NCBI GenBank assembly: GCA_020346465.1
Contig: CP070783.1
Coordinates: 412,711-465,880 of the forward strand
DNA length: 53,170 bases
Reading direction: 5' to 3'
Source of the DNA: Deltaproteobacteria bacterium
GTDB taxonomy: Bacteria > Desulfobacterota > Deferrimicrobia > Deferrimicrobiales > Deferrimicrobiaceae
The notes beneath the pieces are model-generated. The model did no database searches. It saw nothing but the letters and a program-made list of their open reading frames with translations, and was not told the origin of the DNA. Both the position numbers and the translations under genes were made by a program. Positions 15,092-23,218 of this stretch are shown one piece after another. Numbering within the stretch: the first letter of the stretch is position 1; every line of letters starts with the position of its first letter.

Positions 15092-17485
15092 CTACACGTT
15101 CCCCCGGAACAGGTTGAACGGCGAGGCGCCGGGGATCGCGCGGTCGGCAAAGAGGGCCGACAGGACCTCCCCGATCTCCCCTGCGGGCACGTCCCGCAGG
15201 TCCGCGAAGAAGTCCCGGATGCCCGCCGTGCGGATCTCGTGGAGAGACCCCGAGGCGGAAAACGGCTGGACGGGGCGCACGGAGGATCCCCGCTCGTCGA
15301 CTTCGATGCGGAACCGCTCGTCCCGGGGGCTTGCCACCTCGCCCCGGACCCCGGACGACGGGACCAGGCGGGAGACCATCAGCGGGACGGCTCCGTACGC
15401 CATGGCGATCCCCAGGTCGTGCAGGTACTTTCCCACCGCGCGAAGCGTGGCGAGGTTCGCCTCCACCGGAAGGATCATCCGGGAGGCCCCCAGCCCGGAC
15501 AGGGCGGAGAGCGCCCCGGTGTTGAACCCGTACAGGTAGTGGTCGGTCACCAGGGTCACCTGCCTCCTCGGGACGAGCCCGGCGAAGAGCCGGAAATGCC
15601 CGACGTCCGAGAGCACCCAGCGGCGGTGCCCCTTGAGGACCGCCTCTTTCACGGTCCTGCGGAGAAAGGGGACGTCCGATTCCCGCATCGGAGGGGGCAG
15701 CCGGAAGAACGCCCGTTCCCGGAATCCCCGGTTCCCCGGGGACGGGTCCCGCGCGAGGGACCGGGTAAACTCCACCACGGGGATGATCTCCGGGACCCGC
15801 GGCAGAAGGGCGAGCTGTTCGGCCCGGCAGCCCACGTAAAAGACGGTCGGCAGCTCCTCCCGGCGGCTCCCCGCGACCCGAAGCGTGGGCAGAATGGAGA
15901 GGCGCAGATTCTTTCCCGACAGGTAGAAGTCCCTGTCGAACTTCCTCGCCGCCTTCAGGAACAGGGCCGTCACGTCCGGCCACGGGACGGTGGCGCCCTT
16001 CCCCTCGACCCGGATCTCCCCCAGGGGGAGGTCGGACCGGTAGGCGGCGCGCAGGAGGGCCCCCGCGTCCGGCGGGATCCTTCCCTCCCCCCGCGCGCCC
16101 GCCCCGGAAACCCGGAAGGAGAACTCCCCGTGCGCCTTGCCGTACGACGCCTCGACGGCCACGACGCCGTCCCCGACGACGACCAGGAAGCGGACGCCGC
16201 CCGGGGGCAGCGTCTCCATCTCCCGCCTGGCGGCACGGGTGATCTGGGCCCTCCCGCCGCCGCCGACGCGCAAGAGGAGGTCTCCCGGCGAGACGTCGAA
16301 CGGGATCCGCACGTAGAGCCCTTCCCCGTCCGCGCGCATCGACAGCGCGGAGAACCCCCTTCCGGAGCCGTCGCTCTGAAACTGCACGCGCAGCCGGTCC
16401 CCGCGCGTGACGGCGGCGGAGGGGACGTGGGCCCACCCCTCCCGCACCTCCCGGATGGGGCCCACCAGCTCCCCCACGTTGCCCGTGGCTCCCCCGGCGA
16501 CGACCTCGCAGGGGGCCGCGCCGCCCGTGAGGCCGGGAGTCTCCCCGCGGCCGATCACGCTCTCCAGCAGCCCCCTTCCCTCCTCGACGGCCTCGGCCTT
16601 CCTGCCTTCGCGAATCAGGTCGAGGGCCCGCCGGTAGGCGGAGACGACCCCGCTCACGTACTCCGCGCTTCGCATCCTCCCCTCGATCTTGAACGCGGCG
16701 AACCCGAGCGGAACCAGCTCGGGAAGGAGGTCCATCAGGGAAAGGTCGCGCGTGGAGAAGACCGCCTCCTCACCGCCTGCGTGCGCGTAGAGTCGCCGGC
16801 ACGGCTGGACGCACGCCCCCCGGTTGCCGCTCTTGCCCCCCAGGAAGGAGGAGAAGAAGCATTTTCCCGAGTAGGAGTAGCACATCGCCCCGTGGACGAA
16901 GATCTCGACCCCGAGGCGGGCGGTCGACACGATCCTTCGCACCTCGGAGAGGTCCAGGTGCCGCTCGAGGATCACCCGCTCCGCTCCCAGCGCCGCGAAG
17001 ACGTCCGCGGCGGCGGAGGAGGCGCAGCCCGCCTGCGTGCTGACGTGGAACGCCACCCCGGGAAAGAAGTCGCGCAGGACCCGCATGAGCCCGAGATCCT
17101 GGACGATGAAGGCGTCGGGAGAGAGCGGGACAACCCGGTGGACCATCGAAATCGCCTCGGGGAGGTCCGCCTCGGTCAGGACGGTGTTCATGGCGATGTA
17201 GACGCGGACGCCGCGGCTGCGCGCGTGCGGCAGGATCCGGCACAGGTCTCCCAGGGTGAAGTTCTCGGCGCGTTCCCGCGCGTTGAACTTCTGGAGCCCG
17301 AGGTAGACCGCGTCCGCCCCGGCGGAAACGGCGGCGAAATACGCCTCCACCGAGCCCGCCGGTGCCAGCAGCTCCGGGAACGGGAACCGGGCGGGCGCCC
17401 CGGGGACGCGCGGGGAGCGCTCCCCGCCGTTCCCCCGCCCCCTGCCCCTTGCGGCAAAGGTCTTCCCTTTCCGGCTCTCCTTCAC
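15092..17485 (-). CDS. Peptidase U32 family protein with long C-terminal extension
   Basis: About 797 residues. The TIM-barrel N-terminal domain begins at PELLAPAGSVEAYFAAVSAG and contains the full U32 signature EIFVHGAMCYSYSGKC, followed by cysteines in GACVQPC. The remaining ~450 residues fit the DUF3656-containing long forms, such as E. coli RlhA, which hydroxylates 23S rRNA C2501. I therefore lean toward an RNA-modifying role rather than a protease. GTG 17485 has GAAGGAG 11 bases upstream; TTG at 17521 is an alternative start. The first 35 residues are arginine- and glycine-rich and unlike the family. The one-base gap to the EF-G paralogue suggests a shared ribosome-related job, by inference only. 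Confidence 0.87.
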   Translation of the reverse strand: MKESRKGKTFAARGRGRGNGGERSPRVPGAPARFPFPELLAPAGSVEAYFAAVSAGADAVYLGLQKFNARERAENFTLGDLCRILPHARSRGVRVYIAMNTVLTEADLPEAISMVHRVVPLSPDAFIVQDLGLMRVLRDFFPGVAFHVSTQAGCASSAAADVFAALGAERVILERHLDLSEVRRIVSTARLGVEIFVHGAMCYSYSGKCFFSSFLGGKSGNRGACVQPCRRLYAHAGGEEAVFSTRDLSLMDLLPELVPLGFAAFKIEGRMRSAEYVSGVVSAYRRALDLIREGRKAEAVEEGRGLLESVIGRGETPGLTGGAAPCEVVAGGATGNVGELVGPIREVREGWAHVPSAAVTRGDRLRVQFQSDGSGRGFSALSMRADGEGLYVRIPFDVSPGDLLLRVGGGGRAQITRAARREMETLPPGGVRFLVVVGDGVVAVEASYGKAHGEFSFRVSGAGARGEGRIPPDAGALLRAAYRSDLPLGEIRVEGKGATVPWPDVTALFLKAARKFDRDFYLSGKNLRLSILPTLRVAGSRREELPTVFYVGCRAEQLALLPRVPEIIPVVEFTRSLARDPSPGNRGFRERAFFRLPPPMRESDVPFLRRTVKEAVLKGHRRWVLSDVGHFRLFAGLVPRRQVTLVTDHYLYGFNTGALSALSGLGASRMILPVEANLATLRAVGKYLHDLGIAMAYGAVPLMVSRLVPSSGVRGEVASPRDERFRIEVDERGSSVRPVQPFSASGSLHEIRTAGIRDFFADLRDVPAGEIGEVLSALFADRAIPGASPFNLFRGNV

Positions 17486-17556
17486 GGGGAGCGGCGCTCC
17501 TTCGGGGCTGCCCGGCCGCAAATCCTTGTCCGGCAGGACGGATCGCCCCTTTTCGT

Positions 17557-17584
17557 TTGACTTTCATCTTACATCCGATAGACT
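17557..17584 (+). promoter_or_regulatory. Candidate promoter of lemA operon
   Basis: TTGACT (17557-17562), a 16-base spacer, then TAGACT (17579-17584), 57 bases before the lemA ATG. Confidence 0.45.
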
Positions 17585-17641
17585 TACCGGGAAATAGCGT
17601 TCGGGGAAAAACAGGGGAACCCCACGTTCCCGAGAGGGAAA

Positions 17642-18190
17642 ATGACCTGGATTCCGGCGATTGTCGCGATCGGGCTCGTCGGCTGGTTCGTCCTGACGTA
17701 CAACGTCCTCGTCCGGCTGCGCAACCAGTTCCGGAACGCCTGGTACCAGATCGACGTGCAGCTGAAACGGCGGTACGACCTCATCCCGAACCTGGTGGAG
17801 GTCGTCAAGGACTACATGGCCTACGAGCAGGAGACGCTCACCCGGGTCATCGAGGCCCGCGGCGCAGCCCTCTCCGCCAAGGGCGCGGCGGCGCAGGGGA
17901 AGGCCGAGAACGTCCTGACGGAGTCCCTGAAGAGCCTCTTCGCCGTCGTCGAGAAGTACCCCGAGCTCAAGGCGAACCAGAACGTGGCTTCCCTCCAGGA
18001 GGAGCTGACCGCCACGGAGAACAAGATCTCCTTTGCCCGCCAGTTCTACAACGACTCGGTGATGACCTACAACAACAAGATCCAGTCCATCCCGTCCAAC
18101 ATCATCGCCTCGGCGTTCGACTTCTCCCGGGCGGAATATTTCGAGGCGGGGGAGGAAAGCCGGGCCGTGCCCAGGGCGGACCTCCGGTAA
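17642..18190 (+). CDS. lemA: LemA family membrane protein
   Basis: A 182-residue protein with one N-terminal membrane helix (residues 4-22) and the LemA helical bundle. The diagnostic block is WYQIDVQLKRRYDLIPNLVEVVKDY (about 38-62; shown here in pieces by key residues: RRYDLIPNLVE), followed by TENKISFARQFYND and SIPSNIIASAFDF. The function is not established; it is often paired with HtpX-type M48 proteases, as it is here 17 bases upstream. ATG 17642 follows GAGAGGG. The start and family are clear. Confidence 0.93.
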   Translation: MTWIPAIVAIGLVGWFVLTYNVLVRLRNQFRNAWYQIDVQLKRRYDLIPNLVEVVKDYMAYEQETLTRVIEARGAALSAKGAAAQGKAENVLTESLKSLFAVVEKYPELKANQNVASLQEELTATENKISFARQFYNDSVMTYNNKIQSIPSNIIASAFDFSRAEYFEAGEESRAVPRADLR

Positions 18191-18207
18191 GGACCGCCGA
18201 AGCCGCC

Positions 18208-19293
18208 ATGGTCGCCGCGGGGAAGACGTGCCCGGGGTGCGGCGCCGCCAATCACCCGGACGCCGTGTACTGCAACCTGTGCCAGGGGCCTTTTCTCCCC
18301 GCCGGCGGTTCCCGGCTTGCGGGGGACACGGCGGGGGGCTCTCCCGGGCCGGCCACCCCCCTCCCGCGGGCGGCCCCCATGCTCTCCTTCTACGAGGCGG
18401 CCTCCCGCAACGTCCGCCTGTCCCGCCTGCTCTTTCTCGCGCTCCTCGCCTCCTTCCTCGCCGTCGGGGCAGGGATCGGGGGCACGTTCGGGAGCGTCGG
18501 CACCGGCATCGCGCTCGCGCTCATCCTCTACGCGATCCTCGCCGCCACCGCCTATTTCCGCGGGTCCTCCATCGTCCTTTCGATCCACGGCGCCCGGGAG
18601 GCGGACCGGTCCGCGCACCGGACACTGCGCAACGTCGTGGAGGAGATGAGCATCGCCTCGGGCCTTCCGGTCCCGCGCGTCTTCGTGATGGAGAGCCCGG
18701 GGATGAACGCCTTCGCCGCGGGAAGGAACCCGGAGGAGTCCCTCGTCGCGGTCACGACCGGGCTTCTCGAACGCCTGAACCGGGAGGAACTGCAGGGAGT
18801 GATCGGCCACGAGATGGCCCACATCAAGAGCCGGGACACCCTCTACTACATCTGCGCCGCGGTCCTGGTGGGGTCCATCGCCCTGATGGCAGACATGTTC
18901 CTCCGGGGGGTGCCCTTCCGGGGGAGAGGAGAGGCCGGGGGCGGACGGGGGAGTGCCGCAACCTTCGGGCTCGGGATTCTCCTGGCGATCCTCGCCCCGT
19001 TCGCCGCCCGGATCCTCCAGATGAGCATCTCCCGCCAGCGGGAGTATCACGCGGACGCCGTGGGCGCGCAGTTCACCCGGAATCCTCTCGGCCTCGCCTC
19101 CGCGCTCGAGAAGATCTCGCAGGTCGGAGCCGGCGTCCCGGGGGAGAACCGGGGGACCCAGCACCTGTTCCTCGTCAATCCCCTGCGCCATTTCCCCGAC
19201 GACGCATCCGCCCTGTTTTCCACGCATCCCTCGACCGCTCTTCGCATCAAACGACTGAAAGCGATGGCAGGGATCGGGGAGGCGACCGCTTGA
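18208..19293 (+). CDS. M48 family metalloprotease with N-terminal zinc ribbon
   Basis: HtpX-like membrane zinc protease of 361 residues. The first 30 residues form a zinc ribbon (Cys8, Cys11, Cys22, Cys25) not found in E. coli HtpX. Two hydrophobic helices follow (about 73-117). The catalytic HEMAH (201-205) is followed by the third ligand region SISRQREYHADAVGA, with its Glu. More membrane segments sit around 215-275. It probably degrades misfolded membrane proteins, together with LemA. ATG 18208 has weak upstream pairing. The gene continues the lemA operon and is followed after 25 bases by the selenoprotein gene. Confidence 0.9.
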   Translation: MVAAGKTCPGCGAANHPDAVYCNLCQGPFLPAGGSRLAGDTAGGSPGPATPLPRAAPMLSFYEAASRNVRLSRLLFLALLASFLAVGAGIGGTFGSVGTGIALALILYAILAATAYFRGSSIVLSIHGAREADRSAHRTLRNVVEEMSIASGLPVPRVFVMESPGMNAFAAGRNPEESLVAVTTGLLERLNREELQGVIGHEMAHIKSRDTLYYICAAVLVGSIALMADMFLRGVPFRGRGEAGGGRGSAATFGLGILLAILAPFAARILQMSISRQREYHADAVGAQFTRNPLGLASALEKISQVGAGVPGENRGTQHLFLVNPLRHFPDDASALFSTHPSTALRIKRLKAMAGIGEATA

Positions 19294-19318
19294 GAAGACC
19301 CCAACCGAGGAGGCGCCG

Positions 19319-19534
19319 ATGTCGCGCATCGTGACGATTTTCGGAAAGGACACCTGACCGTACACCGTCAACGCTCGTAAGGATTACGAGAAAGAGGGCG
19401 CCCGGGTGGTGTACAGGAATGTCCAGAAGGACAAGGAGGCGATGGCCGAGATGGTGACCGTCTGCAAGGGGCGGCGGGACGTCCCCGTCATCCTCGAGGC
19501 CGGCAAGGTGACGATCGGCTACGGCGGCACCTGA
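19319..19534 (+). CDS. UXX-star-type glutaredoxin-like selenoprotein (in-frame UGA = Sec13)
   Basis: Small thioredoxin-fold protein of 71 residues in which codon 13 (TGA, 19355-19357) is read as selenocysteine: FGKDT-Sec-PYT. Past the TGA the frame stays open and conserved (NARKDYEKEGARVVYRNV, then GRRDVPVILEAGKVTIGYGGT) to a second TGA at 19532. The cis-Pro motif DVPVI and the ending GYGGT are those of the UXX-star family, in which Sec or Cys occupies the same site. ATG 19319 has GAGGAGG 6 bases upstream. A perfect stem-loop lies 16 bases past the UGA (19374-19390), the expected place for a bacterial SECIS. It would be missed by standard gene calling. Redox role inferred; SelA/B/C/D are outside the window. 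Confidence 0.88.
19374..19390 (+). promoter_or_regulatory. Candidate bacterial SECIS stem-loop
   Basis: CTCGTAA-GGA-TTACGAG is a perfect 7-bp stem with a 3-base loop containing guanines. It starts 16 bases after the in-frame TGA, and the loop lies about 24 bases from it. Position and form match SelB-binding hairpins. It is inside the coding sequence of the selenoprotein. Confidence 0.75.
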
Positions 19535-19611
19535 GCAGTCTGACGGCCGCGGCCGTGGGCCGCGGTATCCGCAGCGGACGGAAGCACCCAACACGACGGG
19601 AGGACGCATCG

Positions 19612-20091
19612 ATGAAAATCCAGGAAGAATCGCTCAAGTACCTGAACCTGGGGATCAATTCCGAAATCGCGGCGTACGTCTTCTACAAGCGGGCATCCAG
19701 GATGATCGGGGACGAAAGCCTGCGGAAGGTGCTCGACGGGTTCGCCATGGACGAAAAGGGGCACTTCCTCGCGCTGGAAAACACGTACGATAAAAACGTC
19801 CGTTCCGAGATGTGGGCCCCCTACAAGGACATCCTGAGCCGGGAGGGCCTGCCCGAAATCGACGAACTGGTGCAGGACACGCACAAGGAACTGCTCGGCA
19901 GGATCGGAACTCTCAAGACCAGGAAAGACATCCTCGAGATGGCCCTCTCGCTGGAGAAGGAGGCCTTCGACCTGTTTCACGACGCCTCCGCGAAAGCGAA
20001 AGACCCCGACATCAAGAAGGTCTTCGACCACCTTGCGGACTTCGAGAAGGGGCACGTGATCACGATCGAAAAGGCCCTGGCCGCCCTGTAG
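19612..20091 (+). CDS. Ferritin-like diiron protein, rubrerythrin family
   Basis: A 159-residue four-helix-bundle protein. The diiron ligands are in place: Glu in NSEIAAYVFYKR, ExxH in DEKGHF, Glu in LEKEAFDLFHDA and ExxH in DFEKGHV. There is no rubredoxin domain, so electrons must come from a separate donor such as the rubredoxins at 36-37 kb. It likely reduces peroxide or stores iron. ATG 19612 has GGGAGG 8 bases upstream. It follows the selenoprotein gene by 77 bases in the same direction, making a plausible redox-stress group with it. Confidence 0.88.
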   Translation: MKIQEESLKYLNLGINSEIAAYVFYKRASRMIGDESLRKVLDGFAMDEKGHFLALENTYDKNVRSEMWAPYKDILSREGLPEIDELVQDTHKELLGRIGTLKTRKDILEMALSLEKEAFDLFHDASAKAKDPDIKKVFDHLADFEKGHVITIEKALAAL

Positions 20092-20095
20092 CCGG

Positions 20096-21235
20096 TCAAA
20101 AGCGCGGACTCTTTCCCCCCCGCTTCGGGAGGACCGTCTCGATCAGCTTCCGGTAGGCCCGGGGGAACGCGAGGTCGGAAAGACCCTCCGGCCGCACCCA
20201 GCGCCACTCCCTGTCGGTGCCCGGCCGCCCGCTGGTCCGCCTGCACCGATAGGCGTGCAGCGTGATCCGGAAATGGGAAAACCCGTGGGGGAGCGACGCG
20301 AGCCTGTCCCCGACGGCAACGCCCATCCCCCACTCCTCCCGCAGCACCCTGCGGAGCGCCTCTTCCCGCGTTTCCTGCGGTTTCCGCCGACCGCCGGGAA
20401 GTTCCCAGAGGCCGCCCAGCAGCCCCCGCTCCGGCCGTCGGCCGACGAGGACCGTCCCCTTCCCGCCGGCGATCCAGGCGGCGACCACGTCGTGGTGGGG
20501 AAGGACCTTCTTCGCCGCTTTTGCCGGAATCGTCTCCTGGATCCCGCGGCGATGTCCCTCGCACAGGGGGCGCAGGGGACATTCCGGGCATCCGGGCCTG
20601 CGGGGCGTGCAGACCGTCGCGCCGAGATCCATCAGGGCCAGGGCCGTCTCCCTCCCCTTTCCGGGCGGGATCAGCCCCCGGGAGACCTCCCACAGGAAGC
20701 GCGCGGCGGGGGACCGGGAAAGATCGCCCGTAACGGCGAAGAGCCGGGCGATGACCCGCTTCGCGTTCGCGTCGAGAATGGGGGCGTCCTTCCGGAAGGC
20801 GATCGCCGCGACGGCGCCCGCGGTGGACAAACCGATCCCCGGAAGCGCCGCCAGGGCCTCCGGCTCCCCGGGCAGGCGCCCGCCGTGGTCCCGCTCGACG
20901 ATCCTGGCGGCCCGGTGCAGGTTCCGGGCCCGGGAGTAGTAGCCCAGCCCCTCCCAGAGCTTCATCACCTCGTCCGGGGAGCTTTCCGCGAGGGCCCGCA
21001 GGGTGGGAAACGCCGAGACGAAGCGGCGGTAGTAGGGGGTCACCGCCTCCACCCGGGTCTGCTGGAGCATGATCTCCGACACCCAGATCCGGTACGGGTC
21101 GCCGGTCTCCCGCCAATCCATCCTCCTCGCCGACCGCGAGAACCACGCGAGAAGCCTGCGGGAGATCGCGCGCAGACGCCTCCCTTCCGGGAAGGTCCGG
21201 GAGGTCCCGGCGAGCGTTCCTTTCCCCGGCGTCAT
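20096..21235 (-). CDS. mutY: A/G-specific adenine DNA glycosylase MutY
   Basis: Removes adenine mispaired with 8-oxoguanine. Visible features of the 379 residues are the catalytic Glu54 in WVSEIMLQQT, the helix-hairpin-helix LPGIGLSTAGAVAAIAF with catalytic Asp155 (ILDANAKR), and the [4Fe-4S] loop Cys209-X6-Cys216-X2-Cys219-X5-Cys225. A NUDIX-like C-terminal domain follows (GGLWELPGG). ATG 21235 lies 26 bases downstream of the ferritin-like gene's stop, so the two are probably co-transcribed, pairing iron storage with repair of oxidative damage. Confidence 0.95.
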   Translation of the reverse strand: MTPGKGTLAGTSRTFPEGRRLRAISRRLLAWFSRSARRMDWRETGDPYRIWVSEIMLQQTRVEAVTPYYRRFVSAFPTLRALAESSPDEVMKLWEGLGYYSRARNLHRAARIVERDHGGRLPGEPEALAALPGIGLSTAGAVAAIAFRKDAPILDANAKRVIARLFAVTGDLSRSPAARFLWEVSRGLIPPGKGRETALALMDLGATVCTPRRPGCPECPLRPLCEGHRRGIQETIPAKAAKKVLPHHDVVAAWIAGGKGTVLVGRRPERGLLGGLWELPGGRRKPQETREEALRRVLREEWGMGVAVGDRLASLPHGFSHFRITLHAYRCRRTSGRPGTDREWRWVRPEGLSDLAFPRAYRKLIETVLPKRGGKSPRF

Positions 21236-21261
21236 GGACTGCCTTGCTGGCGGATCCGGCG

Positions 21262-21693
21262 CTACAGGTCTTCCAGGAGCCCCGCGAAGGTGTCGTGGTG
21301 CTCCTCTTCGTCGGCCAGGATCTCCTTGAACAGCTTCTCCGTGACCTCGTCGCCTTCCTTCCTGGCCAGGAGGATGATCTTCCGGTACATCGCGATGGCG
21401 CCCTCTTCGTCCTTCTTGTCGATCTGGATCATCTCCTTGAGGGTGTTCCCGACGCGGATGGGCTCGGGTTTCGTCGTGGGGGCACCCCCAAGGTAGACGA
21501 GCCGTTCGGCGATCTCCTCCGCGTGCTTCATCTCCGAGATGGCGATCTTCTTGAACTCACCCTTCACGGCGAACCCCTTCACGCCGGTCATCTGGACGTG
21601 CTGCCACATGTACTGCACGGAGACCTGGATCTCGCGGGCGATCGCCTCGTTCAACATCTCCATCAGCTGCTTCGACGCTTTCGGGCTCTTCAT
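21262..21693 (-). CDS. Bacterioferritin-like diiron protein
   Basis: A 143-residue ferritin-superfamily protein. Ligand motifs are Glu in EAIAREIQ, ExxH in SEMKHAEE, DEEGAIAMYRK, and ADEEEHHDTFAGLLEDL at the C-terminus. The spacing fits bacterioferritin or a Dps-related iron protein; a heme-binding Met cannot be assigned. ATG 21693 has GGAG 7 bases upstream. It begins just after the terminator of the upstream porin gene and leads into mutY. Confidence 0.87.
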   Translation of the reverse strand: MKSPKASKQLMEMLNEAIAREIQVSVQYMWQHVQMTGVKGFAVKGEFKKIAISEMKHAEEIAERLVYLGGAPTTKPEPIRVGNTLKEMIQIDKKDEEGAIAMYRKIILLARKEGDEVTEKLFKEILADEEEHHDTFAGLLEDL

Positions 21694-21748
21694 CGGGACT
21701 CCCTCCTCTGCCGGGTGTGGTGATCTCTCGGAGTCTGGATTGTACCAC

Positions 21749-21781
21749 AAAAAAAACGGGGGGCCGGAGAACCGGCCCCCC
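21749..21781 (-). terminator. Terminator of the fadL-like gene
   Basis: On the minus strand, GGGGGGCCGG-TTCT-CCGGCCCCCC (21781-21758) is followed by eight T (21756-21749). It lies 34 bases past the porin stop. Confidence 0.92.
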
Positions 21782-21814
21782 GGGAAACCCGCGCCGCCAG
21801 AGGCGGCGGAAGTT

Positions 21815-23137
21815 CTAGAACTTGTACCCGATGTCGAGGGCGACCAGGTGCGCGTCGCCCGTCCAGGTGCCGTTGAAGCCGGTCCCGTATGGACCGCCGG
21901 GCGGAAGGTCGAGCTGGTTGTCGACCGTCCTGTCCTGCTTGTCCACGTACATGTACGCCAGATCGAACGTCCAGTTGCTGAGCTTGTATCCGAGCCCCGC
22001 GCAGTAGTACAGCTTGTCAGCGTCGGGAAGCTCGGGGCCCATCGTCTCGGCCGGAACAGGCGTGGGGTCGTACCGGAACCCCAGGCGCAGGGCAAGCGGA
22101 TCGGTCACGCGGTACTCGCCTCCGACGTAGATTCCCACCACGTCCTTCCAGTTCTTTGCGCTCCGGGAATCCGGAAGGAGGGGGGTATTGTTCTCGATAT
22201 CGATGTTCAGCTCCTTGTAGGAGGACCAGAAGGTCCACGATGCGTCCACCTCGAGGGTCAGGCGGTCCAGGGTGTAGGCAACACCCAGGTCCAGCGTCGC
22301 CGGCATGTTGATGGTCGTGGAGCCCTTGGTGCTGTACGTGGTCCCCCCGAAAATCTGGGCAGGCGACAGGCCCCCCAACGGAGGCAATGGAACGGTGCTG
22401 ATGTTGAAGAGGTCCACATCACCGTCCTTGATCTTGAGCCGGAAGGGGCTCCGGTAGGCAATTCCGATCTGCACGCTCTTCGTCGGCTCGATCAGCGCCC
22501 CGAAGTTGTATCCCCAGGCGGTCCCGTCCCCGTCGAGGTCCAGCTGGAAGATGTTCAGCGGACCGACGCCGGCGTTCAACACCCCGGCCTTCTCGAGCGT
22601 GGCCTTGCCGTACATGAAGTCGATCCCCACGCCCAGTGTGAAGACCTCGTTGACCCTCCAGGCCACCGTGGGGTTGACGACGAGCGTCATCAGATCGATC
22701 TTGGTGATCTGGCTCCGGAAGATGCTCGCCGCGCGGTTTTCGTATTCCTGGCCCAGCCCGAACGGGGCGAAGATCCCCACGCCGTAGGCGAAGTCCGGCG
22801 ACGCCTGTCTCGTCCAGAAGAGGTTGGGGACGAAGAAGTCCAGATCCTTCTGCGTCTCGGTGACCGAGGTGCTCACCGTAATCGGGGTGGTCCCCGTGAA
22901 CGTCCCGCCGTTTTCCTTGATGTACGTGACGCCGAACTTGAGGTTCTGCCCCTCGAGCTGGATGATCCCCGCCGGGTTGAAGTAGATCGCCGACGGGTCG
23001 TCCGCCTGTGCGGTAAAAGCAAATCCCATCCCCATGGCCTTGGCGCCCGCCTCGGGAAGGCGGAATCCCCCCGCCATCGCGGACGTCGCAGCGAACATCA
23101 GTACGACAAGAATTGCCGATACCTTTCCGATTCTCAT
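21815..23137 (-). CDS. FadL/OmpP1-type outer-membrane porin
   Basis: A 440-residue outer-membrane beta-barrel that takes up hydrophobic compounds. The signal peptide ends ATSAMA before GGFRLPEAG. The family N-terminal block is intact: EAGAKAMGMGFAFTAQADDPSAIYFNPAG (key residues ADDPSAIYFNPAG). The barrel ends with the aromatic C-terminal strand DIGYKF. ATG 23137 follows a good ribosome site (AAGGAGG). A candidate promoter lies inside the GH57 gene end, and a strong terminator follows, so it is its own unit. Substrate (fatty acid or aromatic) is not determinable. Confidence 0.93.
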   Translation of the reverse strand: MRIGKVSAILVVLMFAATSAMAGGFRLPEAGAKAMGMGFAFTAQADDPSAIYFNPAGIIQLEGQNLKFGVTYIKENGGTFTGTTPITVSTSVTETQKDLDFFVPNLFWTRQASPDFAYGVGIFAPFGLGQEYENRAASIFRSQITKIDLMTLVVNPTVAWRVNEVFTLGVGIDFMYGKATLEKAGVLNAGVGPLNIFQLDLDGDGTAWGYNFGALIEPTKSVQIGIAYRSPFRLKIKDGDVDLFNISTVPLPPLGGLSPAQIFGGTTYSTKGSTTINMPATLDLGVAYTLDRLTLEVDASWTFWSSYKELNIDIENNTPLLPDSRSAKNWKDVVGIYVGGEYRVTDPLALRLGFRYDPTPVPAETMGPELPDADKLYYCAGLGYKLSNWTFDLAYMYVDKQDRTVDNQLDLPPGGPYGTGFNGTWTGDAHLVALDIGYKF

Positions 23138-23189
23138 CGGTTCCCCTCCTTGGTGGGCGTGGCCCGCCCCGCTGGGTCAAATTCCCTTC

Positions 23190-23218
23190 AACATACCGTT
23201 TTGCTCAATGAGACGCAA
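23190..23218 (-). promoter_or_regulatory. Candidate promoter of the fadL-like gene
   Basis: Minus strand: TTGCGT (23218-23213), a 17-base spacer, then TATGTT (23195-23190). The -35 overlaps the end of the GH57 gene. Confidence 0.4.
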
